Made by a program: the position numbers and the translations under genes. From Cellulomonas iranensis NBRC 101100 = JCM 18110 (GTDB taxonomy: Bacteria; Actinomycetota; Actinomycetes; Actinomycetales; Cellulomonadaceae): 42,210 bases of DNA. Under the pieces are notes generated by a model, which was given only the letters and a program-made list of their open reading frames with translations, was not told where the DNA came from and searched no databases. The stretch is taken from positions 1 through 42,210 of the forward strand of contig NZ_BCRB01000027.1 of assembly GCF_001552375.1 (NCBI RefSeq). Reading direction: 5' to 3'. Within the stretch, counting starts at the first letter, position 1. Each line of letters begins with the position of its first letter. Below are positions 24,850 through 32,610 of this stretch, piece after piece.

Positions 24850-26060
24850 GCGGGCCACCCGACCAGCACGACCGCCGCGTCGTCGACGAGGTCGCCGCCG
24901 TGGCGCTCGCGGACCGCCGACAGCAGCCGGCCGAGCACCGGGTCCTCGTCGGGCGCGACCGCGGCACCGTCGTCCGGCGCCGCGGGCAGCGTCCGGTCGG
25001 CGAGCTCGAGCAGCCCCGGCTTGCCCAGCCGCGTGCCGTCGGCGGCGACCGTGGCCTCGAGCAGGCCGTCGGTGTAGAGCAGCACGCGCCACGCGGGCCC
25101 CAGGTCGAGGCGGCGCGCGGGCCAGCCGCCGCCCACGGGGATGCCGAGCGCGCGGCCGCGCGCGTCGGCCGGCAGCAGCGACGACGGGTCGCCCACCAGC
25201 AGCGGCACGGGGTGGCCCGCGAGGTAGAGGTCGGCCGAGCGCCGGTCGGGGTGGATCGCGAGCATCGTCGCCGTCGTGAACACCTCGGGGCGCGAGCGCT
25301 CGGCCTGCAGCACGCGCTCGAGCAGCCCGAGGATCTCGTCGGCCGGGGTCCCCGCGATCACGAGCGTGCGCCACGCGGTGCGCAGCGTCGCGCCGAGCGC
25401 CGCCTCGTCGGGGCCGTGCCCGCACACGTCCCCCACCATCACGAGCACCGTCCCGTCGGGACGCTCGACCACGTCGTAGAAGTCGCCGCCCAGCAGGCCG
25501 TCGCGCCCCGCGCGGTAGCCGACGCGGACCTCCAGGCGCTCGTCGGTCACGCGCGGCGTGGGGAGCAGCGCGCGCTCGAGGCGCGTCGTCTCCGCGGCAC
25601 GGACCAGGCTGCGGTAGAGCGCCCGGCCCGTGTCCTCGAGGCGGCGGCGCTGCACCGCGTACCGCACGGAACGCGCGAGGACGTCGGGGTGCACGTCCCC
25701 CTTGACGAGGAAGTCCTGCGCGCCCGCCGCGACGGCCTCGAGGCCCGCGTCGGTGCCGGTCAGCCCCGTGAGCACGACGACGGGCGGCGCGCCCGCGTCG
25801 AGCACGCGCTGCAGCGCGCTCAGCCCCATCGCGTCGGGCAGACCGAGGTCGAGCAGCACGCAGTCGACGTCGAGGTTCTCGAGCGCCTCGTCGACCGAGC
25901 GGGCCCACACGGTCTCGTGCACGAGACCCGCGTCCTGCAGGTGCTCCTGCACCAGGACCGCGTCCCCCTCGTCGTCCTCCACCACGAGGATGCGCAACGG
26001 CAGGTCGTCCGCGGTGGAGGCAGGGGGCGCCTCGGCCTCGCGTGCAGCAGAGCCGTGCAT
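24846..26060 (-). CDS. response-regulator PP2C (RsbU-type) phosphatase
   Basis: 404 residues. Receiver domain about 22-140: acidic ED at 28-30, phosphoacceptor Asp71 in CVLLDLGLPD, Thr in VVLTGLTG and Lys120 in FLVKGDV. A helical linker (140-170) leads to a SpoIIE/PP2C domain (about 175-400) with metal ligands Asp193 in GGDFYDV and Asp211 in GDVCGHG, and DDAAVVLV at the end. Such proteins dephosphorylate an anti-sigma-factor antagonist when phosphorylated; no STAS or anti-sigma gene is in this window, so targets are elsewhere. ATG 26060 has GGAAGGA upstream; a longer reading to 26111 lacks support. A TACAGT hexamer (26088-26093) may be the -10. First gene of the operon. Confidence 0.92.
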   Translation of the reverse strand: MHGSAAREAEAPPASTADDLPLRILVVEDDEGDAVLVQEHLQDAGLVHETVWARSVDEALENLDVDCVLLDLGLPDAMGLSALQRVLDAGAPPVVVLTGLTGTDAGLEAVAAGAQDFLVKGDVHPDVLARSVRYAVQRRRLEDTGRALYRSLVRAAETTRLERALLPTPRVTDERLEVRVGYRAGRDGLLGGDFYDVVERPDGTVLVMVGDVCGHGPDEAALGATLRTAWRTLVIAGTPADEILGLLERVLQAERSRPEVFTTATMLAIHPDRRSADLYLAGHPVPLLVGDPSSLLPADARGRALGIPVGGGWPARRLDLGPAWRVLLYTDGLLEATVAADGTRLGKPGLLELADRTLPAAPDDGAAVAPDEDPVLGRLLSAVRERHGGDLVDDAAVVLVGWPA

Positions 26061-26179
26061 GGGGTCCTTCCCGTCGGTGTGCACGCACTGTAAGGCAGGA
26101 CCGTCACGCACGTGCGACGACGGCGTCGATCGGGTCGTCGCGCGCGTCGTGGCCCGGGCACCCCCGCGACGAGCGGATA

Positions 26180-28525
26180 ATGGACGGCCGCCCGCGACGG
26201 GCGGGGGCGGTCGGGCGGGTCCCGACGGCGCCGACGACCGGGCTCGCGCCCGGCACGACGGGGGTGGACGGGCTGGTGGCAGGGATCGACAGCGAGCTGG
26301 ACGGCGAGCAGCGGGTGGTCGACGGGCTGTACGCGCGCCTCGACGAGCTGCGTGCGCAGGCGCGTCGCCGCCTCGCGTCCGTGCGCCGCGCCGGACCCTC
26401 GGGCTCGCCGCAGAACCGCTCGGAGCGCGACGCGTTCGCGACGCTCTACGAGGACCGGGTCGCGCAGCTCGAGGCGGTCGAGGACCGGCTCGCGTTCGGC
26501 CGGCTCGACCTGCGCGAGGGCGAGCGCCGCTACATCGGACGGCTCGGGCTCACCGACGAGGAGCAGACGCCGCTGCTGACCGACTGGCGCGCACCGGCCG
26601 CGCAGGCGTTCTACCGCGCGACCGCCGCCCACCCGGACGGCGTCGCGCGCCGCCGCCACCTCGTCACGGCCGGCCGGCGCGTCACGGGCCTCGAGGACGA
26701 CGTGCTCGACGTCGACGCGCTCGCCGCGGCGGGCGTCGACCCCGACTCGCTCGCGGGCGTCTCGGGCGAGGGTGCGCTGCTCGCGGCGCTCGGCGCGGCG
26801 CGCACCGGCCGCATGGGCGACATCGTCGCGACCATCCAGGCCGAGCAGGACGCGATCATCCGCTCCGAGCTCGCGGGCGCGCTCGTCGTGCAGGGCGGCC
26901 CCGGCACCGGCAAGACCGCCGTCGCGCTGCACCGCGCCGCGTTCCTGCTCTACGCGCACCGCCGCCTGCTCGAGCGCTCGGGCGTGCTGCTCGTCGGCCC
27001 GTCGCGCACCTTCCTGCGCTACATCGACCAGGTGCTGCCCTCGCTCGGCGAGACCGGCGTCGTCACCGCGACGCTCGCCGAGCTGTACCCGGGCGTCGAG
27101 GCGCGCGGCACCGAGCCCGACGCCGTCGCCGAGATCAAGGGGCGGGCGCTGATGGCGCGCGTCGTCGCGCGGGCCGTGCGCCAGCGGCAGCGCGTGCCCG
27201 CGCAGCCCACCAGCGTGCGGATCGACGGCCGCACGGTCGTCGTGCGACCCAAGGACGTCGCGGGGGCCATCGCACGCGCCCGCCGGCAGAACAAGCCGCA
27301 CAACCTCGCGCGCGTGACGTTCGTGCGCGACATGCTCGCGCGGCTCGCCGACCAGTACGTGCAGCAGCTCGCGTGGGACGTGCCGCCCGAGGACCGCGCG
27401 GAGATCGTCGAGGACCTGCGCACGACGCGCGAGATCCGCATCGCGCTCAACCTCGCGTGGATGCCGCTCACGCCCCAGGGCCTGCTCACCGACCTGTGGA
27501 CCAAGCCCCACCGGCTCGCGGCCGCCGCGCCCGAGCTGTCCGACCGCGAACGCGCGCTGCTGGCCCGGCCCGCGGACGCCCCGTGGACGGCCGCCGACGT
27601 GCCGCTGCTCGACGAGGCCGCCGAGCTGCTCGGCGAGGACGACCAGGCCGCCCGCGCGCAGGCGCGGGCCGACGCCGAGCGGCGCACGCAGGAGCTCGAG
27701 TACGCGCGCCAGGTGCTGCAGAGCACCGGCGCCGGGGACCTCGTGTCCGCCGAGGCGCTCGCCGACCGGTTCGCGAGCAGCGGGCCGTCGCTGACGACCG
27801 CCGAGCGGGCCGCCGCGGACCGCTCGTGGACCTACGGCCACGTGGTCGTCGACGAGGCCCAGGAGCTGTCCGCGATGGCGTGGCGCGCGCTGCTGCGGCG
27901 CGTGCCGACGCGGTCGCTGACCATCGTCGGGGACGTCGCGCAGACGTCGTCCGCGGGGGGCACGCACGACTGGGAGGCGATGCTCGGGCCGCTGCTGCGC
28001 GGGTCCTGGCGGCTGGCCGAGCTCACCGTCAACTACCGCACGCCCGCGACCGTCGCGCACGCCGCGCGGCGGGTCGCGCTGGCCGCGGGCCTGCCCGTGA
28101 GCCCGCAGACGTCGGCGCGGGACGTGCCCGACGCGCTGCGTCTGCACCGGGTCGCCGGCGGCGACGTCACGACGGCCGCCGCGGCGACCGCACGCGAGCT
28201 GGCGGCCACGGTCGGCCAGGCCGGCGGTGCGGGGCGCGTCGCGGTGGTCGCGACGCCCGCGCACGCGGCCGCGGTGCGCCGCGCGCTGGACGGCACCGCC
28301 GAGGACGCCCCGGGCGGCGAGCTGCCCGACCTCGAGCAGACGCTCGTCGTGCTCACGCCCGGTCAGGCCAAGGGGCTCGAGTTCGACGTCGTCGTGCTCG
28401 TCGAGCCCGCCGACGTGCTCGCGGCCTCGGCCGGGGACCTCTACGTCGCGATGACCCGCCCGACCCACGCGCTGCACGTCGTGCACGCGCAGGACCTCCC
28501 CCGGGGCTTCGTCGAGCGGTCCTGA
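26180..28525 (+). CDS. HelD-like superfamily 1 ATPase (RNA polymerase recycling factor type)
   Basis: 781 residues. N-terminal coiled-coil arm (GEQRVVDGLYARLDELRAQARRRL), then LTDWRAPAAQAFYRATA, Walker A GGPGTGKTAVALHRAA (about 237-252), Walker B region VVVDEAQELSAMAW, QTSSAGGTHDW, and C-terminal motifs VVLTPGQAKGLEFDVVVLVEP and LYVAMTRPTHALHVVH. This pattern is of HelD/HelR proteins, which pry stalled RNA polymerase from DNA and in some actinobacteria give rifampicin tolerance, rather than of UvrD/PcrA repair helicases. ATG 26180 sits within a GGATAATG that resembles a -10; GTG 26264 is an alternative start closer to the conserved part. It is followed by a terminator-like hairpin. Confidence 0.85.
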   Translation: MDGRPRRAGAVGRVPTAPTTGLAPGTTGVDGLVAGIDSELDGEQRVVDGLYARLDELRAQARRRLASVRRAGPSGSPQNRSERDAFATLYEDRVAQLEAVEDRLAFGRLDLREGERRYIGRLGLTDEEQTPLLTDWRAPAAQAFYRATAAHPDGVARRRHLVTAGRRVTGLEDDVLDVDALAAAGVDPDSLAGVSGEGALLAALGAARTGRMGDIVATIQAEQDAIIRSELAGALVVQGGPGTGKTAVALHRAAFLLYAHRRLLERSGVLLVGPSRTFLRYIDQVLPSLGETGVVTATLAELYPGVEARGTEPDAVAEIKGRALMARVVARAVRQRQRVPAQPTSVRIDGRTVVVRPKDVAGAIARARRQNKPHNLARVTFVRDMLARLADQYVQQLAWDVPPEDRAEIVEDLRTTREIRIALNLAWMPLTPQGLLTDLWTKPHRLAAAAPELSDRERALLARPADAPWTAADVPLLDEAAELLGEDDQAARAQARADAERRTQELEYARQVLQSTGAGDLVSAEALADRFASSGPSLTTAERAAADRSWTYGHVVVDEAQELSAMAWRALLRRVPTRSLTIVGDVAQTSSAGGTHDWEAMLGPLLRGSWRLAELTVNYRTPATVAHAARRVALAAGLPVSPQTSARDVPDALRLHRVAGGDVTTAAAATARELAATVGQAGGAGRVAVVATPAHAAAVRRALDGTAEDAPGGELPDLEQTLVVLTPGQAKGLEFDVVVLVEPADVLAASAGDLYVAMTRPTHALHVVHAQDLPRGFVERS

Positions 28526-28574
28526 CGGGCCGCCCGGCGCCCTCCGGCGGCGCGGCGCACCTGCGCCGGGCACG

Positions 28575-28595
28575 CCGTCCCGTCCCTCGGGACGG
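28575..28595 (+). terminator. terminator after the HelD-like gene
   Basis: 7-bp arms CCGTCCC and GGGACGG with a 7-nt loop, followed by CTTTGG, 50 bp after the stop. Confidence 0.5.
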
Positions 28596-28632
28596 CTTTG
28601 GTCCGCCCCGCGGACCGGGAGCACCATGGGGC

Positions 28633-29832
28633 GTGCCTACCGCGCTGCTGCTCGAGAACCTCCACCCCCACGCCCGGACCATCCTCGAGTCCGCGGGCTT
28701 CGACGTCGTGACCCGGACCGGCGCGCTCGACGAGGACGAGCTCGTCGAGGCCCTGTCCGGCGTGCAGGTCCTGGGGATCCGTTCCAAGACCCAGGTGTCG
28801 GCCGACGTGCTGGCCGCCGCGCGTGACCTCGAGGTCGTCGGCGCGTTCTGCATCGGCACCAACCAGGTCGACCTGCACGCGGCGGCCGGGCGCGGCATCG
28901 CCGTGTTCAACGCGCCGTTCTCCAACACGCGCTCGGTCGTCGAGATCGCGATCGCCGACATCATCTCGCTGACGCGGCGCCAGACCGTACTGGACAAGGA
29001 GATGCACGCGGGTGTCTGGAACAAGTCCGCCACGGGTGCGCACGAGGTCCGCGGACGCACGCTGGGCATCATCGGCTACGGCAACATCGGGACGCAGCTG
29101 TCGGTCCTGGCCGAGAACCTCGGGATGTCGGTGGTCTTCTACGACACGGCCGAGAAGCTCGCGCTCGGCAACGCGCGGCGCATGCGCACGCTCGACGAGC
29201 TGCTCGAGACGGCCGACGTCGTGACGCTGCACGTCGACGGGCGCGCGGGCAACGCCGGCATGTTCGGCGCCAAGCAGATCGCCCGCATGAAGCCGGGTGC
29301 GATCTTCCTCAACCTGTCGCGCGGGTTCGTCGTCGACTACGCCGCGCTGCGCGACGCCGTGCTCGCCGGTCACGTGGCGGGAGCGGCGGTCGACGTCTTC
29401 CCCGAGGAGCCCAAGCGCAAGGGCGACCCGTTCGTCTCCGAGCTGCAGGGCCTGCCCAACGTCATCCTCACGCCTCACACGGGCGGCTCGACCGAGGAGG
29501 CCCAGGAGGCCATCGGCCAGTTCGTGGCGCACAAGGTGCGCGACTACCTCGCGACCGGATCGACGAACCTGTCGGTGAACCTGCCGAACCTCGCGCTCGA
29601 CCAGCGGCCCGATGCGCACCGCGTCGCGTACCTGCACCGCAACGTGCCGGGCGTCCTGGCGACCATCAACGCGACGCTCGCCGAGCACGGCGTCAACATC
29701 GAGGGCCAGCTGCTCGCGACGCGCGGCGAGCTGGGCTACGTGGTCACGGACGTCGCGTCGCCCGTGCCCGCGGCCGTCGCCGACGCGCTCACCGAGCGAC
29801 CCGAGTCGCTGCGCCTGCGCCTGCTCGACTGA
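28633..29832 (+). CDS. serA: D-3-phosphoglycerate dehydrogenase (E. coli-like, ACT-containing)
   Basis: 399 residues; oxidises 3-phosphoglycerate, the first step of serine synthesis. Substrate domain IRSKTQVS (49-56) and AFCIGTNQVDL; NAD-binding GYGNIG (148-153); catalytic Arg230 in NLSRG, Glu near 258-259 and His282 in PHTGGSTEEAQEAIG; a C-terminal ACT domain from about 326 (VPGVLATINATLAEHGVNIEGQ), the likely serine feedback site. The length equals the short E. coli type, not the 530-residue mycobacterial type. GTG 28633 begins the conserved MPTALLLENLH stretch; the nearby ATG 28626 is out of frame. It ends before a very long terminator. Confidence 0.95.
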   Translation: MPTALLLENLHPHARTILESAGFDVVTRTGALDEDELVEALSGVQVLGIRSKTQVSADVLAAARDLEVVGAFCIGTNQVDLHAAAGRGIAVFNAPFSNTRSVVEIAIADIISLTRRQTVLDKEMHAGVWNKSATGAHEVRGRTLGIIGYGNIGTQLSVLAENLGMSVVFYDTAEKLALGNARRMRTLDELLETADVVTLHVDGRAGNAGMFGAKQIARMKPGAIFLNLSRGFVVDYAALRDAVLAGHVAGAAVDVFPEEPKRKGDPFVSELQGLPNVILTPHTGGSTEEAQEAIGQFVAHKVRDYLATGSTNLSVNLPNLALDQRPDAHRVAYLHRNVPGVLATINATLAEHGVNIEGQLLATRGELGYVVTDVASPVPAAVADALTERPESLRLRLLD

Positions 29833-29866
29833 CCGGCGTCGCGCCGGGGCGCCGCGCGTCCCGGCG

Positions 29867-29918
29867 CACGCACGACGAGGGCCGCGCAGCACGTGCTGCG
29901 CGGCCCTCGTCGTGCGTG
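29867..29918. terminator. 52-bp perfect palindrome, bidirectional terminator
   Basis: Two 26-bp arms (29867-29892 and 29893-29918) are exactly complementary with no spacer; the left arm begins CACGCACGACGAGGGCCGCG. It lies between the convergent serA and DUF5302 stops and starts 3 bp before the latter's end. As RNA it gives a hairpin of more than 20 pairs in both directions. Confidence 0.85.
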
Positions 29919-29921
29919 GTG

Positions 29922-30110
29922 TCAGGCGGAGCCGGACTTGCGCTGGAAGCGTCGCTGCACGGGCCCGGCGGTCTCCGACCCGTGCACGGCCCCGGTGTTC
30001 CGGCCCCCGTCGGCCGTCCGGTGACCGCTCGACCTCTTGCGCTCGAGCGCCTCGCGGAACTTCTCCCTGGTCTCGTCGCTCACTGCCGACGGCTTCTCGT
30101 CCTGCGTCAT
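29922..30110 (-). CDS. small DUF5302-like protein
   Basis: 62 residues, highly charged: DETREKFREALERKRSSGH in the first half and QRRFQRKSGSA at the end, which match the DUF5302 pattern of small actinobacterial proteins (KFREALxRK near the N-terminus and a terminal RRKSG). It has no membrane segment and no Cys. The function is unknown. The ATG at 30110 is clear; the ribosome binding site is weak (AGGACC, about 10 nt). It converges with serA over the 52-bp palindrome. Confidence 0.75.
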   Translation of the reverse strand: MTQDEKPSAVSDETREKFREALERKRSSGHRTADGGRNTGAVHGSETAGPVQRRFQRKSGSA

Positions 30111-30179
30111 GCGATGGTCCTCCGCTCTCGCGACGTGGTCGTCGGGCTCCCCCAGCGTGGTGGACGCGAGGGCTCGACG

Positions 30180-30192
30180 CCAAACGGTTTGG
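30180..30192. promoter_or_regulatory. 13-bp dyad upstream of the DUF5302 gene
   Basis: CCAAAC, one central G, GTTTGG: a perfect dyad, AT-richer than its surroundings, in the 116-bp gap between nrdR and the DUF5302 gene, 70 bp before the latter's start. It may be an operator or part of the nrdR 3' end. Confidence 0.35.
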
Positions 30193-30226
30193 TGCGACCG
30201 GCCTCGGGCGGGCCGGCTCGGCCGGA

Positions 30227-30727
30227 TCAGCCCTCGGCCGTGGTCACCGCCGCGGCCTGCGGGGTACCGGCCGCCGTCTCGGCACGTTCGGCGCGCAGCG
30301 TGCGGATCGCCGACTCGAAGTCGTCGAGCGAGTCGAACGCCTGGTAGACGGAGGCGAACCGCAGGTACGCGACCTCGTCGAGCTCGCGCAGCGGGCCCAG
30401 GATCGCCAGGCCGATGTCGCCGGCGTCGATCTCGGCCGAGCCCGCGGTCCGCAGGTTCTCCTCGACCTTCTGCGCGAGCAGCGCGAGGTCGTCCTCGCTC
30501 ACGGGCCGGCCCTGGCAGGCCTTGCGGACGCCGTTCGCGATCTTGGTGCGGCTGAAGGGCTCGGTCGCGCCGGAGCGCTTGACGACGGACAGGCTCGCGG
30601 TCTCGATGGTCGTGAACCGCCGCTGGCAGCTGGGGCACTGGCGCCGCCGACGGATCGACGACCCGTCGTCGGACGTGCGGGAGTCCACCACGCGCGAGTC
30701 GGGGTGCCGGCAGAAGGGACAGTGCAC
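30227..30727 (-). CDS. nrdR: NrdR, ribonucleotide reductase regulator
   Basis: 166 residues; zinc-ribbon plus ATP-cone repressor that senses ATP/dATP and controls ribonucleotide reductase genes. The four zinc Cys are C3, C6 ([16 protein letters not shown]) and C31, C34 ([17 protein letters not shown]); the ATP-cone spans about 46-136 ([24 protein letters not shown]). GTG 30727 begins the universal MHCPFC N-terminus and has AGAGG upstream; a reading frame open to 30973 is rejected. A promoter (TTGCAG, 17 bp, TACCGT) lies at 30797-30825. No ribonucleotide reductase gene is in the window, and I see no recognisable NrdR boxes here. Confidence 0.96.
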   Translation of the reverse strand: MHCPFCRHPDSRVVDSRTSDDGSSIRRRRQCPSCQRRFTTIETASLSVVKRSGATEPFSRTKIANGVRKACQGRPVSEDDLALLAQKVEENLRTAGSAEIDAGDIGLAILGPLRELDEVAYLRFASVYQAFDSLDDFESAIRTLRAERAETAAGTPQAAAVTTAEG

Positions 30728-30796
30728 AACGAACCTCTCGGCGTTGCCGATCACGGGACGGCGCCCGCCACGACACGCGCCGGACGGACGCACGCG

Positions 30797-30825
30797 ACGG
30801 TAGGACGTCGCAGGCGCAACTGCAA
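30797..30825 (-). promoter_or_regulatory. nrdR promoter
   Basis: Minus strand: -35 TTGCAG (30825-30820), 17-bp spacer, -10 TACCGT (30802-30797). The inferred start of transcription is about 65 nt before the nrdR GTG. Confidence 0.65.
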
Positions 30826-30844
30826 CATCGCGTGCCTCGGCAGC

Positions 30845-30923
30845 GCGAGGGCGGCCGCCGTGCGACGGCCACCCTCGCCGGGACGCCCCCGTCCCTTCGT
30901 GGCGCCGACTCGCCTCGGCGCCA
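30845..30923 (-). terminator. two hairpins between the iron-box promoter and nrdR
   Basis: Hairpin A: TGGCGCCGA (30900-30908) and TCGGCGCCA (30915-30923), 9 perfect pairs with a 6-nt loop. Hairpin B: GCGAGGG (30845-30851) and CCCTCGC (30872-30878), with an inner CCGT/ACGG stem. They could end transcription from the LysM gene or from the iron-box promoter before the nrdR promoter. Confidence 0.5.
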
Positions 30924-31000
30924 CCTGCTGCTGCGCGCTGGCGGACCCGGACGCGCCGGATCGCCGCACACACCTCCGGCTGGCCCCCCAGCCTGCCGAA

Positions 31001-31041
31001 TGAGGTAAGGCTAACCTAGCCGGAGGCGTCGACACTGACAA
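31001..31041 (-). promoter_or_regulatory. promoter overlapped by a DtxR/IdeR-type iron box
   Basis: Minus strand: -35 TTGTCA (31041-31036), exactly 17 bp, -10 TAGGTT (31018-31013). The 19-bp element at 31001-31019 reads CTAGGTTAGCCTTACCTCA on the minus strand and agrees with the iron-box consensus TTAGGTTAGSCTAACCTAA at 16 of 19 positions, covering the -10 and start point. The region 30728-31054 (327 bp) has no convincing gene, so the transcript is either a long nrdR leader or a separate small RNA. Confidence 0.65.
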
Positions 31042-31054
31042 CCCGCGTCCACGC

Positions 31055-31438
31055 TCAACCCACGGGGACGACGAGCGCCTGCCCCGCCGTCAACCCGGCG
31101 GACGGCAGCTCGTTCAGCCGCTGCAGGCGCAGCACCACGTCCCTGACGTCCTCTCCGGGCGCGGCGACCTCCGACGCGATGCCCCACAGCGTCTGCCCGG
31201 GCGCCACGACCACGCGCTCGACCTCCATCGCGGACCGCGGGCCGTCGGCGTGCGCCGACACGGCAGCACCCCCGGCGCCCGCGGCGATCAGGAGGGCCAG
31301 GCCCCACACGACGACCCGCCCGCGCGTCGTGAGGCGCAGCGGAGCCTCGGCCCGGGGCGCGGGCCGCCGCCGCGCACCCGCCGCCGACGGCGTGCGTCCA
31401 CCGCGGAACGCACCGGGTGCGATGGTGATCGCGCTCAT
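31055..31438 (-). CDS. LysM membrane protein divergent from lexA (YneA/Rv2719c type)
   Basis: 127 residues: basic cytoplasmic tail (1-40), one transmembrane segment (about 41-62) and an extracellular LysM peptidoglycan-binding domain (75-126: VVVAPGQTLWGIASEVAAPGED ... LNELPSAGLTAGQALVVPVG). ATG 31438 has GAGAGGGG upstream. The same arrangement, a LysM membrane protein divergent from lexA with shared SOS boxes, is known from Bacillus yneA and mycobacterial Rv2719c, whose products delay division or act on the wall after DNA damage. I infer an SOS checkpoint protein that halts septation. Two LexA boxes lie 52-82 bp upstream of its start. Confidence 0.85.
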   Translation of the reverse strand: MSAITIAPGAFRGGRTPSAAGARRRPAPRAEAPLRLTTRGRVVVWGLALLIAAGAGGAAVSAHADGPRSAMEVERVVVAPGQTLWGIASEVAAPGEDVRDVVLRLQRLNELPSAGLTAGQALVVPVG

Positions 31439-31489
31439 GTCGTACCCCTCTCGCCGCACGAGCCCCGGACCGACCGGAGCCGCTCGGAC

Positions 31490-31520
31490 TCGAACGCCTG
31501 TTCGTCGAACGTCTGTACGA
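31490..31520. promoter_or_regulatory. two abutting LexA boxes, LysM-gene side
   Basis: TCGAACGCCTGTTCGT (31490-31505) and TCGAACGTCTGTACGA (31505-31520) each match TCGAAC-N4-GTTCGA at all but one defined position and share one base, so centres are 15 bp apart. They most likely repress the LysM gene. Confidence 0.82.
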
Positions 31521-31557
31521 TGTCTACCAGAGCCGACCGACATCCGTCGAGACACGC

Positions 31558-31598
31558 TCGAACAGATGTTTGATCCGCCCGGGCCGCCCGCCTAGGGT
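31558..31598 (+). promoter_or_regulatory. lexA promoter with third LexA box
   Basis: LexA box TCGAACAGATGTTTGA (31558-31573) overlaps the -35 TTGATC (31570-31575); then a 17-bp spacer and -10 TAGGGT (31593-31598). Predicted autorepression. The lexA leader would be near 155 nt; the rest of 31439-31762 shows no gene. Confidence 0.78.
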
Positions 31599-31762
31599 GG
31601 CTGCTGCAGCGAGTGCACCACCGACCACCGACATCTCCCCCGGGCGACGTCGGTGCGCAGGGGCGCCGTTCCCGCACGACCAGCGGGTCCGGGCCTCGAC
31701 GCGGCGGGGCGACGCTGGGCGCGCGCCCCCCGGCCCGCGCCGACGCGACAGCAGGAGGCGCA

Positions 31763-32521
31763 GTGGACGTGCAGGAGCGCTCGACGACGGGCACCGACCG
31801 GACGCGCGCCGCGGGGACCGCGGCGCCCGAGGTCGCGGAGGTCCCGGGCGACGGCCTCACGTCCCGGCAGCGGCTCGTGCTCGAGACCATCCGGTCCTCG
31901 GTCGAGCGGCGGGGGTACCCGCCGAGCATGCGTGAGATCGGCGACGCGGTCGGGCTGACCAGCCCCTCGAGCGTCAAGCACCAGCTGACCGCGCTCGAGC
32001 GCAAGGGCTACCTGCGCCGCGACCCGAACCGGCCGCGCGCGATGGAGGTCGTGCAGCCCGACGACGCGCGGACCGTCACGGCGCTCGGCGACCGCGCGGG
32101 CGTGGCGCTCGGCGACGGCGACGCCGCGGAGCGCGACGGCGCCCCGACGCCCTCGTACGTCCCCGTCGTCGGGCGCATCGCCGCCGGCGGCCCCATCCTC
32201 GCCGAGCAGGTGGTGGAGGACGTCTTCCCGCTGCCGCGCCAGCTCGTCGGCGAGGGTGAGCTCTTCCTGCTCAAGGTCGCGGGCGACTCCATGGTCGACG
32301 CCGCCATCTGCGACGGCGACTGGGTGGTCGTCCGCCGGCAGCCCGTCGCCGAGAACGGCGAGATCGTCGCGGCGATGATCGACGGCGAGGCGACGGTCAA
32401 GACGCTCAAGCGGGTCGACGGCCACGTGTGGCTGCTGCCGCACAACGCCGCCTACTCCCCCATCGACGGCGACGGCGCGACCGTGCTGGGCCGGGTCGTG
32501 AGCGTGCTGCGCGCCTTGTGA
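31763..32521 (+). CDS. lexA: LexA, SOS repressor
   Basis: 252 residues. N-terminal winged helix-turn-helix at about 32-95 ([44 protein letters not shown] is spread over 32-75), then a variable linker and the S24 self-cleavage domain. The cleavage bond is Ala141-Gly142 in GRIAAGGP, catalytic Ser176 is in AGDSMVD and Lys213 is in TVKTLK. RecA-stimulated self-cleavage relieves repression of DNA repair genes. GTG 31763 has AGGAGG 4 nt upstream. A short N-terminal extension of about 30 residues precedes the usual start of the DNA-binding domain. Its boxes occur at its own promoter, the LysM gene and the HEPN gene. Confidence 0.97.
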   Translation: MDVQERSTTGTDRTRAAGTAAPEVAEVPGDGLTSRQRLVLETIRSSVERRGYPPSMREIGDAVGLTSPSSVKHQLTALERKGYLRRDPNRPRAMEVVQPDDARTVTALGDRAGVALGDGDAAERDGAPTPSYVPVVGRIAAGGPILAEQVVEDVFPLPRQLVGEGELFLLKVAGDSMVDAAICDGDWVVVRRQPVAENGEIVAAMIDGEATVKTLKRVDGHVWLLPHNAAYSPIDGDGATVLGRVVSVLRAL

Positions 32522-32610
32522 CGCCGAGCGCGTGCGGGGCGCTGCCCGCCGCGCGACGCTGGTCGCCGGTGCCGGAGCCGCCGGCGCCGTCACCGGTGAG
32601 GAGGCGCCGC

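Noticed and set aside
24849..26088. 945-codon frame extending the kinase upstream to 26088
   Set aside because: The part upstream of 24849 is shadow of the PP2C gene; the true start is the GTGA overlap.
26175..26180. GATAAT as a -10 for the HelD-like gene
   Set aside because: Close to consensus but transcription would start after ATG 26180 and no -35 is present; kept only as an argument for the alternative start at 26264.
30227..30973. 82-residue N-terminal extension of NrdR from a GTG after GGAGGT
   Set aside because: All NrdR proteins start MHCPFC; the extension is low-complexity Arg/Ala, spacing from GGAGG to GTG is too short, and the nrdR promoter lies inside it.
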